Of a stretch of 64,000 nucleotides of DNA, positions 8,417 to 18,402 are shown in pieces. Numbering within the stretch: the first letter of the stretch is position 1; each line of letters opens with the position of its first letter. The notes beneath the pieces were generated by a model. It was not told where the DNA came from, made no database searches, and saw only the letters and a list, made by a program, of their open reading frames with translations. The position numbers were made by a program, and so were the translations under genes. Origin of the DNA: Gracilibacillus kekensis (GTDB lineage: Bacteria > Bacillota > Bacilli > Bacillales > Amphibacillaceae). The stretch covers positions 1 through 64,000 of the forward strand of contig NZ_FRCZ01000004.1 of the NCBI RefSeq assembly GCF_900143085.1, written 5' to 3'.

Positions 8417-10342
8417 ATGAAACGTATTACCAATATGATGGTGCAGCGCAGAATAGTCACTGTGTTTCTTTTTGCCTTTTTAGTTATGGCGATCATTATT
8501 TTCCGGCTTGGTTATGTGCAATTTATTTGGTCCGATTTTTTAATAGCTCAAGCAGAGGAATTATGGAGTAGAGATATTGTATTTGAGCCAGAACGAGGCA
8601 AAATTGTCGATAGGAACGAAGAGGTACTAGCAGAAAACATTTCGGCTCCTACTGTGATGGTTGTGCCTCGTCAAGTTACAAAGAAAGAAGAAACTGCACA
8701 AGCTTTATCGGACGTCCTTGGTATGTCTTATCAAGATGCATTAACAGCTATTTCTAAAAATGAGCGTATCGTAAGACTTCATCCAGAAGGAAGAAAAATT
8801 TCAGAAGAGAAAGCCCTTGCCGTTCAAACTTTAGATTTGGAAGGTGTTTATATCTCTGAAGATTCAATAAGACATTATCCAAATGGTGCGTATTTGTCGC
8901 ATGTGCTTGGATTTAGTGGTATCGATAATCAAGGTTTAACAGGCCTGGAACTCTATTATGAAGATTATTTAAGTGGAACACCTGGTAGTTTATCGTTTTA
9001 TAGTGATGCAAAAGGGAAAAGAATGCCGCAAATGGCAGACAAATATACCGCTCCTGTGGATGGATATGATTTACAGTTAACTACTGATAATCGGGTACAA
9101 ACGATTATTGAAAGAGAGTTGGATATAGCAGAGGAAAAATATAATCCAGATGGAGCAATTGCGATTGCAGTTAATCCTAAAGACGGTAGTATTCTAGGGA
9201 TGTCATCAAGGCCAAACTTCGACCCTGCTAATTATAAAGAACTAAGTGCAGAGGTTTATAATCGTAATTTACCAATATGGAGTACCTATGAACCAGGCTC
9301 CACCTTTAAGATCATTACCCTTGCAGCGGCATTAGAAGAAGGGTTGGTAGATTTGTTAGAAGATGAGTATATTGATGATGGTGACATTGAAGTTGGGGGA
9401 ACACATCTTCACTGCTGGAAAAGTGGAGGACACGGCCATCAAACTTTTCTGGAAGTCGTTCAAAATTCTTGTAACCCCGGTTTTATTGTTCTAGGACAAA
9501 AACTAGGAAAAGAGAAACTTTTTTCTTATATAGATCAATTTGGTTTCGGGGAAAAAACAGGAGTGGATTTACAAGGCGAAGCAACAGGGATATTATTTGA
9601 TTTAGAAAATGTGGGACCAGTTGAATTAGCAACAACTTCTTTTGGTCAAGGTGTATCTGTAACTCCTATTCAACAAGTTATGGCTGTATCGGCAGCCGTA
9701 AACGGAGGATATCTTTACGAACCATATGTTGCAAAAGCTTTCTTAGATCCAATAACTGGTGAAGCAATCGAAGAGATGGAGCCAGTTCTAAAGGATCGAG
9801 TCATTTCAAGTGAAACTTCAAAAGAAATAAGGGAAACACTAGAGTCAGTGGTGGCGGTAGGTACAGGTAGAAGTGCATATGTGGAAGGATATCGAGTTGG
9901 AGGTAAAACGGGAACGGCACAAAAGGTAGGAGAAAATGGTAGGTACTTGGAGAATAATCATATTGTATCTTTTATAGGGTTTGCGCCCGCAAATGACCCA
10001 GAGATCGTAGTATATGTAGCTGTTGATAACCCTAAGAATGTCGTACAATTTGGAGGAGTGGTAGCTGCGCCAATTGTTGGTAATATTATTGACGATAGCC
10101 TACGAGCTTTAGGGATACCTAAACAGAAGGATGGACTAGAAAAGGAATATCAGTGGCCAGACACACCATTGGTGGAAGTGCCTGATCTTATTGGATTGAA
10201 TAAAAAGGATTTACAGCAATATTTATTGTCTTTACAGGTGGATGTAGTTGGTGAGGGGGATTATATAATTGATCAAGCTCCTTCTGCTGGTGAAAAAATT
10301 GAGGAAGGAAGTAAAATTAGGCTTGTTTTAGGTAATAAATAG
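8417..10342 (+). CDS. spoVD: Stage V sporulation transpeptidase SpoVD
   Basis: A 641-residue class B penicillin-binding protein with an N-terminal anchor (about 13-32), catalytic STFK starting at S295, SCN at 351-353 and KTG starting at K497, then a single PASTA repeat (about 583-637). It is a paralogue of PbpB, arising next to it. In B. subtilis SpoVD works with SpoVE to make the spore cortex. ATG 8417 follows AAAGGAGAAATGTT. The 79-bp gap before it could hold its own mother-cell promoter, but I see no convincing sigma-E match. Cys352 inside the SxN motif is a feature of SpoVD, which depends on thiol-redox control in B. subtilis. Confidence 0.95.
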   Translation: MKRITNMMVQRRIVTVFLFAFLVMAIIIFRLGYVQFIWSDFLIAQAEELWSRDIVFEPERGKIVDRNEEVLAENISAPTVMVVPRQVTKKEETAQALSDVLGMSYQDALTAISKNERIVRLHPEGRKISEEKALAVQTLDLEGVYISEDSIRHYPNGAYLSHVLGFSGIDNQGLTGLELYYEDYLSGTPGSLSFYSDAKGKRMPQMADKYTAPVDGYDLQLTTDNRVQTIIERELDIAEEKYNPDGAIAIAVNPKDGSILGMSSRPNFDPANYKELSAEVYNRNLPIWSTYEPGSTFKIITLAAALEEGLVDLLEDEYIDDGDIEVGGTHLHCWKSGGHGHQTFLEVVQNSCNPGFIVLGQKLGKEKLFSYIDQFGFGEKTGVDLQGEATGILFDLENVGPVELATTSFGQGVSVTPIQQVMAVSAAVNGGYLYEPYVAKAFLDPITGEAIEEMEPVLKDRVISSETSKEIRETLESVVAVGTGRSAYVEGYRVGGKTGTAQKVGENGRYLENNHIVSFIGFAPANDPEIVVYVAVDNPKNVVQFGGVVAAPIVGNIIDDSLRALGIPKQKDGLEKEYQWPDTPLVEVPDLIGLNKKDLQQYLLSLQVDVVGEGDYIIDQAPSAGEKIEEGSKIRLVLGNK

Positions 10343-10550
10343 TAATAAATTATTATCGTAAAGTGCTTAACCTTCTGATATAATTATATAGTTGTTTATC
10401 ATAAAACATATAGTTTCAGCTAATAAAAAATCGGAATCATAGTTACTAACGAACCTGATATATTTTTGTAAGGATATTTTGAGAGTTGTATTTCTTCAAA
10501 GGTCAAAATTCTCACTATATTGATTTAATTAATAACGAAAAGGTGAAAAA

Positions 10551-12011
10551 ATGAATGCAGAAAAGTTAATAAATATACTGTCGGAATTTAAGTGTGATCA
10601 AAAACTAGATAGGGTCATCGTAAAAAATATTGAAATGGATCATCGGGAAATTACTAATGAAGCGATGTTTATTTGTATTAAGGGATATACGGTTGATGGT
10701 CATCAGTTTGCACAAGCGGCAGTTGATAATGGTGCTAGCTTAATTGTATCTGAAAAAGAATTAAACGTTTCAGTACCTGTCGTAATTGTTCCTGATACAT
10801 CAAGAGCACTAGCCCAACTGGCAAATGCCTTTTATCAGCATCCATCAGCGGATTTGAAAGTGATTGGAGTTACGGGAACAAACGGTAAAACTTCAGTTAC
10901 TCATATAATTGATGAAATACACCGGTATGTTTCACTAAAAACCGCGCTTATTGGTACGTTACAAATGGTTATTGAAGACCAAAATTATCCAGTGAAGAAC
11001 ACTACACCAGATGCATTGTTTTTACAAAAGAACTTACGGAAAATGGTAGACGAAAACGTGGACGTTGTCACAATGGAAGTATCATCGCACGCATTAGACA
11101 TAGGGAGAGTACATGGTGTTGATGTAGATATAGCCGTATTTACTAATTTATCACAAGATCATCTTGATTATCATCAATCGATGGACCATTATTTATATGC
11201 AAAAAGTTTACTTTTTTCTCAACTAGGTAATAGCCTCAACCAGAAAAAAGCGAAATATGCTATTATTAATCTAGACGATTCTAATGCGGATTTCTTAATA
11301 AAAGCAACGGCCCAGCCTATCCTAACCTATGGTGTGAAAAACGAAGCAACATTCCAAGCAACAGAAATTGAGTGGAAGTCAGCTGGTGTCACATTTAATA
11401 TGAATACCCCAGAAGGTGTTATTGCGATTCATAGCAAATTAATGGGGATGTTTAGTGTTTATAATATTCTGGCAGCAGCTGCTGCTGCGTATGCTTCGGG
11501 CATTGCATTAACCGATATTCAAACGGTTTTGAATCAAACCACCGGTGTGAAAGGACGTTTCCAACCTGTCGAACATCAACAAGACTTCAGTGTCATTATC
11601 GATTATGCTCATACCCCTGATTCACTGGAAAATGTGTTATCAACGATTCAACGTTTTTGTCAAGGTGACATACATGTGGTAGTTGGTTGTGGTGGTGATC
11701 GTGATCGCCGTAAAAGACCACTGATGGCTGAAGTTGCATGTCAATATGCCGATTATGCTATTTTTACATCAGATAATCCGCGTTCTGAATCACCTCAAGC
11801 GATTATTGATGATATGGTAGCGGGAATCAGTTCACAAAATTATCAAATACAAATAGATCGTAAAAACGCAATTCAGCAGGCGATTCAACGGGCAAGAAAA
11901 GATGATGTTGTGCTTATCGCTGGTAAAGGTCATGAAACATATCAAATAGTTGGAGATGAAGTTTTAGACTTTGATGATGAAAAGGCAGCACTAGAATTTC
12001 TAAATGAATAA
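10551..12011 (+). CDS. murE: UDP-MurNAc-tripeptide synthetase MurE (meso-DAP adding)
   Basis: A 486-residue Mur ligase that adds meso-diaminopimelate to UDP-MurNAc-L-Ala-D-Glu in the cytoplasm. The ATP-binding TGTNGKTS lies at 108-115, the carbamylated-lysine/metal region (VSSHALDIGRV) near 178, and the specificity motif DNPR at 408-411. DNPR marks enzymes that use meso-DAP rather than lysine, so the wall is inferred to be of the A1-gamma type usual for Bacillaceae. A 208-bp gap separates it from spoVD, with no certain promoter that I can point to. Its stop is followed by mraY after about 45 bp. Confidence 0.97.
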   Translation: MNAEKLINILSEFKCDQKLDRVIVKNIEMDHREITNEAMFICIKGYTVDGHQFAQAAVDNGASLIVSEKELNVSVPVVIVPDTSRALAQLANAFYQHPSADLKVIGVTGTNGKTSVTHIIDEIHRYVSLKTALIGTLQMVIEDQNYPVKNTTPDALFLQKNLRKMVDENVDVVTMEVSSHALDIGRVHGVDVDIAVFTNLSQDHLDYHQSMDHYLYAKSLLFSQLGNSLNQKKAKYAIINLDDSNADFLIKATAQPILTYGVKNEATFQATEIEWKSAGVTFNMNTPEGVIAIHSKLMGMFSVYNILAAAAAAYASGIALTDIQTVLNQTTGVKGRFQPVEHQQDFSVIIDYAHTPDSLENVLSTIQRFCQGDIHVVVGCGGDRDRRKRPLMAEVACQYADYAIFTSDNPRSESPQAIIDDMVAGISSQNYQIQIDRKNAIQQAIQRARKDDVVLIAGKGHETYQIVGDEVLDFDDEKAALEFLNE

Positions 12012-12056
12012 TAAGAAACGACGCACCATTTGGATAGGAGATTGGAGAGAGAATTG

Positions 12057-13043
12057 ATGAATGAATATACATTTTTAATTACAGTAGCGATCGCATTTTT
12101 GATTACTGTTCTACTATCCCCGATTTTAATTCCTTTTCTTAAAAGGTTAAAATTCGGTCAAAGTATTAGAGAAGAGGGACCAAAGTCACACCAGAAAAAA
12201 TCAGGAACTCCTACTATGGGCGGAGTAATGATCATACTTAGTGTAACCATCACAAGTATATTAGTGGTTGCGCGAATAAACCAAGGCGGATTAGGCTATG
12301 AGATCTATTTACTATTACTTGTTTTAATTGGTTTTGGACTTTTAGGATTTTTAGATGATTTTATTAAAGTAGTCCTTAAGAGAAATTTAGGTTTGACTTC
12401 CAAACAAAAACTGCTTGGGCAAATTGTGATTGCTGTTATTTTTTACGTTGTATTATTACAGCAAGATTTTTCAACGAGCCTTGAGCTACCTGGAACCTCC
12501 ATTTCATTTGATTTAGGATGGTTTTACCCTATCTTTATCATTGTTATGTTAGTTGGAGCATCTAACGCAGTAAATTTGACAGATGGATTAGACGGTTTAT
12601 TAGCCGGAACAGCAGCTGTTGCGTTTGGTGCATTTGCTATTTTAGCGTGGTATGGGACTCCTGATTTAAATGTGACATTATTTAGCCTGTCTGTTGTAGG
12701 GGCATTATTAGGCTTTCTGGTATTTAATGCACACCCTGCAAAAGTATTTATGGGTGATACAGGGTCTTTAGCACTTGGTGGTGCTATTGGAGCTATCGCA
12801 ATTTTATTAAAATTAGAAATCTTATTAGTTATTATTGGTGGCGTATTTGTGATCGAGACTTTATCTGTAATGATTCAAGTCATTTCTTTTAAAACAAGAG
12901 GTAAACGGATATTCTTAATGAGCCCGCTTCATCATCATTATGAATTAAAAGGCTGGTCAGAGTGGCGTGTAGTGACAACTTTTTGGACTGTAGGTGTATT
13001 GTTTGCCGTTTTAGGCATTTATATTGAGGTGTTATCATCATGA
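12057..13043 (+). CDS. mraY: Phospho-MurNAc-pentapeptide translocase MraY
   Basis: A polytopic membrane enzyme of 328 residues with about ten helices, which moves phospho-MurNAc-pentapeptide onto undecaprenyl phosphate to make lipid I. Conserved blocks are [18 protein letters not shown] near 38, the [10 protein letters not shown] aspartate pair near 100, NLTDGLDGL near 175, and [14 protein letters not shown] near 285. A TTG-started extension from 12030 is possible, but ATG 12057 follows GGAGAGAG and gives the usual N-terminus. Its end overlaps the murD start by 4 bp, indicating translational coupling. Confidence 0.97.
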   Translation: MNEYTFLITVAIAFLITVLLSPILIPFLKRLKFGQSIREEGPKSHQKKSGTPTMGGVMIILSVTITSILVVARINQGGLGYEIYLLLLVLIGFGLLGFLDDFIKVVLKRNLGLTSKQKLLGQIVIAVIFYVVLLQQDFSTSLELPGTSISFDLGWFYPIFIIVMLVGASNAVNLTDGLDGLLAGTAAVAFGAFAILAWYGTPDLNVTLFSLSVVGALLGFLVFNAHPAKVFMGDTGSLALGGAIGAIAILLKLEILLVIIGGVFVIETLSVMIQVISFKTRGKRIFLMSPLHHHYELKGWSEWRVVTTFWTVGVLFAVLGIYIEVLSS

Positions 13044-14386
13044 GAAACTTAAAAAACTTTGCATTTCAAAGAGTATTAGTTTTAGGATTAGCAAAAAGCG
13101 GGACGGCTGTAGCCAAATTGTTATCAAGAAATGGTATTGAGGTTACAGCAAATGATTTAAAAGCCTCTGAGCATAATGATAATGTACAACAATTACGTTC
13201 GTTAGGGATTCCTGTAATTGTAGGAGAACACCCACTCGAATTAATTGAGACGGTGGATGTGATTATTAAGAATCCAGGCATACCCTATGAAAATATTTTA
13301 ATAGAAAAAGCCATCGAAAAAGATATTCCAGTGTTAACCGAAATCGAATTAATTTCATATTTTGGAATTGAACAACTAGTTGCAATAACAGGTTCAAATG
13401 GAAAAACAACTACGACAACATTGATTTATGAAATGTATACAAAAGCAGAGAAGCCTGTAAGTTTAGCAGGTAATATTGGTCATGTTGCCTCAGAAGTAGC
13501 AGCACATATGGATAATAATCAAACAATGGTGGCCGAATTATCTTCTTTTCAATTACTGGGAATCGATACTTTCAAGCCTAGTATTGCAGTACTTTTAAAT
13601 ATTTTTGAAGCCCACTTGGACTATCATCACACATTGGAACACTATCAAAATGCAAAAGCTAATATTTTTAAAAATCAAACAAGCCAAGACGTGCTTGTTT
13701 ATAATTATGATGATGAACGTGTTGCAAGAATCGTTGAAAATGCATGTTCAACGCTAATACCTTTCAGTCGAAAACAGAAACTATTAGATGGAACATATTG
13801 TAACGAAAGTGCGATTTATTTCAAAGGTGATAAAATAATTGATCTTAATGCTATTGTTTTAGTTGGTGAACATAACATTGAAAATATCTTAGCAGCTATA
13901 TCTGTAGCGAAAGTTGAAGGTATATCCAATCAAGTAATATATGAAGTTTTAACCACATTCACTGGGGTTACTCATCGCTTGCAATTCGTAAAAAAAATAA
14001 AGGGGATATCCTTTTATAATGACTCAAAAGCAACCAATATTTTAGCTACACAAAAAGCCTTGTCAGCATTTGAACAACCTACTATCCTATTGGCAGGTGG
14101 ACTTGATCGTGGTAACGAATTTGATGATCTTCGTACAGTTATGAAAAATGTAAAAGCACTTGTTTTATTTGGAGAAACAGCACCTAAGCTAGAACGAGTG
14201 GGAAAAGCAAATGGAGTAAAAAACATTCATTTGGTCGACACTATGGATGAAGCTGTAAAAGAGTCATTTCGCTTATCACAAGAGGGGGACGTTGTTTTAC
14301 TCTCCCCAGCCTGTGCGAGTTGGGATCAATATAAAACATTTGAAGAGAGAGGCAACATGTTTATGGAATCTGTGCATAAGTTATAA
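13040..14386 (+). CDS. murD: UDP-MurNAc-L-Ala-D-Glu ligase MurD
   Basis: A 448-residue cytoplasmic Mur ligase that adds D-glutamate to UDP-MurNAc-L-alanine. The N-terminal UDP-binding Rossmann fold reads [17 protein letters not shown] (12-28), and the ATP loop GSNGKTTTT lies at 118-126. The C-terminal domain has [13 protein letters not shown] near 328 and [13 protein letters not shown] near 420, both typical of MurD. It starts inside the mraY stop. Downstream is not spoVE directly but an 84-bp stretch with two competing hairpins (14390-14470). Confidence 0.97.
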   Translation: MRNLKNFAFQRVLVLGLAKSGTAVAKLLSRNGIEVTANDLKASEHNDNVQQLRSLGIPVIVGEHPLELIETVDVIIKNPGIPYENILIEKAIEKDIPVLTEIELISYFGIEQLVAITGSNGKTTTTTLIYEMYTKAEKPVSLAGNIGHVASEVAAHMDNNQTMVAELSSFQLLGIDTFKPSIAVLLNIFEAHLDYHHTLEHYQNAKANIFKNQTSQDVLVYNYDDERVARIVENACSTLIPFSRKQKLLDGTYCNESAIYFKGDKIIDLNAIVLVGEHNIENILAAISVAKVEGISNQVIYEVLTTFTGVTHRLQFVKKIKGISFYNDSKATNILATQKALSAFEQPTILLAGGLDRGNEFDDLRTVMKNVKALVLFGETAPKLERVGKANGVKNIHLVDTMDEAVKESFRLSQEGDVVLLSPACASWDQYKTFEERGNMFMESVHKL

Positions 14387-14389
14387 TAG

Positions 14390-14470
14390 AGGGGCTTGTC
14401 TATTATAATACTCAGATAGTTTCATTTGATACTAAGCCCCTAATTCATTATAGAATTTGGGGGTTTTTTT
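14390..14470 (+). promoter_or_regulatory. Possible attenuator / SD-masking leader before spoVE
   Basis: Two hairpins that cannot coexist are visible. AGGGGCTT (14390-14397) pairs perfectly with AAGCCCCT (14434-14441). The CCCCT of that arm also starts a second stem, CCCCTAATTC (14437-14446) with GAATTTGGGG (14453-14462; one T-T mismatch), followed by seven T that run straight into ATG 14471. The second hairpin looks like an intrinsic terminator and hides the GGGGG that would serve as ribosome binding site. What would switch the two forms is unknown. Confidence 0.55.
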
Positions 14471-15574
14471 ATGCAATCAATGGTGAAAGATCATAAACCT
14501 GATTATTTTTTAATTGTTATAATCTTAGCTATATTATCGATTGGTACACTGATGGTGTATAGTGCTTCTTCAATTTGGGCATTGTATAAATTTGATGATT
14601 CTTTTTATTTTTTAAAGAGACAATTACTTTTCGCTGGTGTTGGAGTCGTTGCTATGTTTTTAGTGTCCAATATTCCTTACTTTCTATGGATAAAATATCG
14701 AAAGTGGATCTTTATTCTTTGTTTTTTGTTATTAATTGCTGTTCTTATACCAGGTATAGGAATGGTTAGAGGTGGAGCGAGAAGTTGGATAGGGGTCGGC
14801 GCATTTAGCATCCAGCCAGCTGAATTTATAAAATTGGCATCAATCATGTTCCTGAGCGGATATTTAGTTAATCTTCAAGACAAAATAACAGAGTTTAAAA
14901 AAGGGTTTTTACCTCCACTATTCTTTACCATTCTTATTTTTTTATTTATTATGCTTCAACCTGATTTAGGTACCGGTATGGTATTCCTCTTAACCTGTTT
15001 TCTTCTGATTTTTGTAGCTGGTGCAAAAATTATCCATTTTTCCTTTCTTGCAGGATTTGGGTTTATTGGTTTTTTATTGCTTATTATTTCCGCCCCATAC
15101 AGAATGAATCGGATAACTGCTTTTTTAGATCCTTGGCAAGATCCTTTAGGAACCGGCTTTCAGATCATTCAATCTCTATATGCGATCGGTCCTGGTGGTT
15201 TGTTTGGAGTTGGTTTCGGTAATAGCTTGCAAAAATACTTTTATTTACCTGAACCACATAATGATTTTATTTTTGCGATTATTGCAGAAGAATTAGGGTT
15301 TATCGGAGCTGCTTTTGTTATCTTATTATTCTTCTTATTTATTTGGAGAGGTATATTAACGGCAGTTTACGCACCAGATTTGTTTGCCAGATTACTAGCC
15401 ATCGGTATTGTTAGCATGATCATGATTCAAGTAATGATCAACATCAGTGTTGTGATTGGATTAATACCGGTAACAGGAATTACACTTCCGTTTTTAAGTT
15501 ATGGTGGATCTTCTTTAACTTTAACACTTTGCTCTGTGGGGATATTAATCAATATTAGTAAATATAAACAATAA
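14471..15574 (+). CDS. spoVE: SEDS-family peptidoglycan polymerase SpoVE
   Basis: A 367-residue protein with about ten transmembrane helices of the RodA/FtsW/SpoVE (SEDS) family of lipid II polymerases. Diagnostic stretches are RGGARSWIGVGAFSIQPAEF near 97, the catalytic-aspartate region LQPDLGTGMV near 163, LYAIGPGGLFGVGFG near 236, LPEPHNDFIFA near 258 and GITLPFLSYGGSS near 337. The length matches B. subtilis SpoVE (366) and it occupies the spoVE place after murD. In sporulation it polymerises cortex peptidoglycan with SpoVD. FtsW is the alternative; position favours SpoVE. Confidence 0.88.
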   Translation: MQSMVKDHKPDYFLIVIILAILSIGTLMVYSASSIWALYKFDDSFYFLKRQLLFAGVGVVAMFLVSNIPYFLWIKYRKWIFILCFLLLIAVLIPGIGMVRGGARSWIGVGAFSIQPAEFIKLASIMFLSGYLVNLQDKITEFKKGFLPPLFFTILIFLFIMLQPDLGTGMVFLLTCFLLIFVAGAKIIHFSFLAGFGFIGFLLLIISAPYRMNRITAFLDPWQDPLGTGFQIIQSLYAIGPGGLFGVGFGNSLQKYFYLPEPHNDFIFAIIAEELGFIGAAFVILLFFLFIWRGILTAVYAPDLFARLLAIGIVSMIMIQVMINISVVIGLIPVTGITLPFLSYGGSSLTLTLCSVGILINISKYKQ

Positions 15575-15680
15575 ACTTGGGAGATTTGGATGATTACTTA
15601 CGGTTGTTTCCTGTGATATAATCTAAACTAGACAGAATACAATATTTAGTAACCGGATTAATAGAAAAGGAAGTTTTTTT

Positions 15681-16472
15681 ATGGTACAAAAAAGAGTTGT
15701 TTCAATTGAAGATCGTATTCCAAAACTGAAAAATGAAAGACGCAAAAAAGCAAATAGAAAATTAATATTTTATTTGCTCATCTTTTTTGTATTAATTTTT
15801 ATCGTTGTTTATTTACAATCCCCTATGAGTTATGTAAAGAACGTAAAAGTAAATGGATTGAATTGGGTAGAGAAAGAAGAAATAATCCAACTCAGCAAGA
15901 TAGAAAAGAACACAAATTTTTGGGGCGCGGATTCGAAAGAAATGGAACAAGCTATAATTTCACATCCACAGGTCACCGCAGTAGATGTTTCTAAATCATT
16001 TCCTAACACTATTGTTATAGAAATAGATGAACTAATGCACATTGGTTATGTGGATATTAACAATAAATTGCACCCAATTTTAGAAAATGGTGATTTATTA
16101 TCGGAAGTCAATTGGTCAGCTGTAATCGGGGAAGTTCCTTTATTATTAGGATTTAAGGATAATCATTATCTAAAGGAATTAGCTGAAGAGATTGGTGATT
16201 TATCTGCTTATGTCTCTGTGCTAATTTCTGAAATACATTGGATTCCATCGGATTCTAATCCGTATAAAGTGAAGCTTTATATGACAGATGGACAGGAAGT
16301 GGAATCGTCTATAAGAAATCTATCTTCTACACTAAATAGCTACCCCTCTATTGTTACACAATTAGATCCAAAGAGTGAGGGAGTCATTAAGATTGATGAA
16401 AGTGGGGCAGTTTTTACACCATATAAACTGGAAGCGCAAGAGGAGGATATCGAAGAAGAAAATGAAGAGTAA
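15681..16472 (+). CDS. divIB: Cell division protein DivIB (FtsQ)
   Basis: A 263-residue bitopic protein: a basic cytoplasmic N-terminus (1-26), a membrane helix at about 27-46, an extracellular POTRA domain beginning SYVKNVKVNGLNWVEKEEI, and an acidic C-terminal tail (EAQEEDIEEENEE). DivIB/FtsQ stabilises the FtsL-DivIC pair at the septum. It follows spoVE directly; murG and murB, which lie between them in B. subtilis, are missing. The end overlaps the next gene. ATG 15681 follows AAAAGGAAG. Confidence 0.93.
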   Translation: MVQKRVVSIEDRIPKLKNERRKKANRKLIFYLLIFFVLIFIVVYLQSPMSYVKNVKVNGLNWVEKEEIIQLSKIEKNTNFWGADSKEMEQAIISHPQVTAVDVSKSFPNTIVIEIDELMHIGYVDINNKLHPILENGDLLSEVNWSAVIGEVPLLLGFKDNHYLKELAEEIGDLSAYVSVLISEIHWIPSDSNPYKVKLYMTDGQEVESSIRNLSSTLNSYPSIVTQLDPKSEGVIKIDESGAVFTPYKLEAQEEDIEEENEE

Positions 16473-17148
16473 ACAACTTATATTCGCTTTTGTATTCTTG
16501 CTACTTGGATTTTTATTAACATTTAGTTATCAACATACAAAATCAACTGCTGAAATTGTGCAAGTCAATGATCAGGAATGGGAAAGAGATTACTACTATC
16601 GAAAACAGCTGATTGATATGGAAGAAAAGAATAAACAATTGAGAGATGAACTTAATAAGATTCGGCAAGAGGTCCAGGAAACTGAACAAGAATTAGCAAA
16701 TGGTGCTGCTGATTTAAAGGACTTGGTTGAAACAAAGGCAAATCTTCAAAAATTAACCGGAGAATTGCCGATCGTTGGAGACGGTGTAGCAATTACACTA
16801 TCGGACGCAAGTTATATTCCTTCTGAAGATCACGCAAATCAGTATATTGTTCATGACCGGCATATTCATAAGACGGTGAACGAACTTTATAGTGCAGGAG
16901 CTAAAGCTATTGCTATCAATGGACAAAGAATTTACCGCAATAGCTATATATCATGTGTGGGCCCAGTAGTTTCGGTTGACGGTTCGGTTCATCCTGCACC
17001 CTTTGTTATCTCTGCTATTGGAGATCAGGAAATATTAGAAGTAAGCTTAAACTTGAAAAATGGTGTAATCGATATGCTTGTGCAAGACAATATTGAGGTA
17101 ACGGTCGAAAAAGAAACAAATATTGAAATGTTTGCAAAGGATATGTGA
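16462..17148 (+). CDS. ylxW: DUF881 family membrane-anchored protein (YlxW-like)
   Basis: A 228-residue protein with an N-terminal membrane helix (about 4-23), a coiled coil (about 45-90) and a DUF881 domain to the end (GDGVAITLSDAS, then YSAGAKAIAINGQRI). Its function is not established, though the family is regularly found between divIB and sbp/ftsA in Bacillales. I use ATG 16462, inside the divIB end; the AGGAGG at 16441-16446 lies 15 bp away, rather far, so a slightly different start cannot be excluded. A longer reading frame to 16375 is unlikely. It is paralogous to the next gene. Confidence 0.85.
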   Translation: MKSKQLIFAFVFLLLGFLLTFSYQHTKSTAEIVQVNDQEWERDYYYRKQLIDMEEKNKQLRDELNKIRQEVQETEQELANGAADLKDLVETKANLQKLTGELPIVGDGVAITLSDASYIPSEDHANQYIVHDRHIHKTVNELYSAGAKAIAINGQRIYRNSYISCVGPVVSVDGSVHPAPFVISAIGDQEILEVSLNLKNGVIDMLVQDNIEVTVEKETNIEMFAKDM

Positions 17149-17879
17149 CAGAAATGAAGAACGTTATCACTAAGCAAAAGCTTATGATTGGATTTGTTTG
17201 TCTGCTAATTGGATTTATGGTTGCAATATTATTTAATACGAATCAACAACCAGTCGACCGAGAGACTAGAGATACTTGGGAAATTAGAAGTGCTCTTCAA
17301 GAAGAACAAAAAATGCAACAAAACTTATATCAAGAAATTGCAATTGCAGAAAAAATGTTACTTGAATATCAAGAACAGACGGAACATCAACAAATAGATT
17401 CTTTAAAAGAATCTATAGAAGCGCTACAAAAAGAAGCTGGTTTAACAGAAATTGTGGGTAACGGTGTAGTTTTAACCATTGAGCCACTGTTTTTAGATGA
17501 AGGATATCAAGAATTCCCCTCTCTAAATGCAGAATTATTACAGTTATTTATAAATGACTTAAATGCATATGGAGCAAATGAAATGGCGGTTGGTAATCAA
17601 CGAATCGTCAATATTACTCCAATTAGAGATGTCAATGGTGAAGTATATGTGAACAATAGTTCTATAGGTAGCTTACCAGTAGAGATTCGTGTATTAACCA
17701 AAGACACAGAAAGATTAATAAATCATATTGAAGTAAGTGAAATAAATGATTATTTTGCACTAGAAAATGTTACAATTAGTTTTAAAGAACAAGAAAAGAT
17801 TAAACTTCCAAAATATGAAGGTACAATAAATTTTAAAGATGTTCAGCTTGGTGACGTCCCAGAAGAAGGTGAAAGTTAA
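17145..17879 (+). CDS. ylxX: DUF881 family membrane-anchored protein (YlxX-like)
   Basis: A 244-residue paralogue of the preceding gene, with an N-terminal helix (about 13-31), a coiled coil (about 45-95) and a DUF881 domain (NGVVLTIEPLF, then YGANEMAVGNQRI). The GTG at 17145 overlaps the previous stop by 4 bp and is taken as start; ATG 17154 is the alternative. Its last bases overlap the start of sbp, so these three genes are probably translated in a coupled way. Function is unknown. Confidence 0.82.
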   Translation: MTEMKNVITKQKLMIGFVCLLIGFMVAILFNTNQQPVDRETRDTWEIRSALQEEQKMQQNLYQEIAIAEKMLLEYQEQTEHQQIDSLKESIEALQKEAGLTEIVGNGVVLTIEPLFLDEGYQEFPSLNAELLQLFINDLNAYGANEMAVGNQRIVNITPIRDVNGEVYVNNSSIGSLPVEIRVLTKDTERLINHIEVSEINDYFALENVTISFKEQEKIKLPKYEGTINFKDVQLGDVPEEGES

Positions 17880-18268
17880 TGCTATTGCCTGCATTGTTTT
17901 TAATTATAGGTTTGTTGTTGGGCTTTATGACTAACTTCACAATACCTGATGTTTATTCAAATTATTTATCCATCGCTGTTCTAGCTGCTCTAGATACATT
18001 ATTTGGAGGAATAAGAGCACAGCTTGAAGCAAAATTTGATCAGAAAGTATTTATTTCGGGTTTTTTCTTTAATGTTTCATTAGCTGCATTTTTAGCATTT
18101 TTAGGTGTTCAGCTAGGGATTGACCTTTATCTAGCCGCGATCTTCGCTTTTGGGGTAAGGCTTTTTCAAAACTTAGCGATCATAAGAAGAATATTACTTG
18201 ATAAATATTATCTTTATAAAAAATCTAAGAAAAGCAATGATATTTCGACAAATTCCACCCTTAAATAA
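17879..18268 (+). CDS. sbp: Small basic protein Sbp (DUF1290)
   Basis: A 129-residue integral membrane protein with three or four helices. DUF1290 features are the N-terminal PALFLIIGLLLGFM, the middle AALDTLFGGIRAQLE (near 38-52) and GFFFNVSLAAFLAFLGVQLG. Sbp proteins lie just before ftsA in many Firmicutes; their role is not known. The C-terminal tail (KKSKKSNDISTNSTLK) is hydrophilic and slightly longer than usual. ATG 17879 overlaps the previous TAA. A 134-bp gap before ftsA probably holds a promoter, but I cannot assign one surely. Confidence 0.9.
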   Translation: MLLPALFLIIGLLLGFMTNFTIPDVYSNYLSIAVLAALDTLFGGIRAQLEAKFDQKVFISGFFFNVSLAAFLAFLGVQLGIDLYLAAIFAFGVRLFQNLAIIRRILLDKYYLYKKSKKSNDISTNSTLK

Positions 18269-18402
18269 ATAAATTTTAATATTTTTAAGATAAATTTACA
18301 TATATTCATGAAAAATATTGAGTTTTTTATTATAATAGTGTTTAATACAATTTATTATATGAAATGTTTCGCAGATAAATGCATAGAAATAGGAGGTGCC
18401 TC

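Noticed and set aside
8350-8571. A 73-residue ORF overlapping the start of spoVD
   Set aside because: It is in another frame of spoVD, whose family match is clear.
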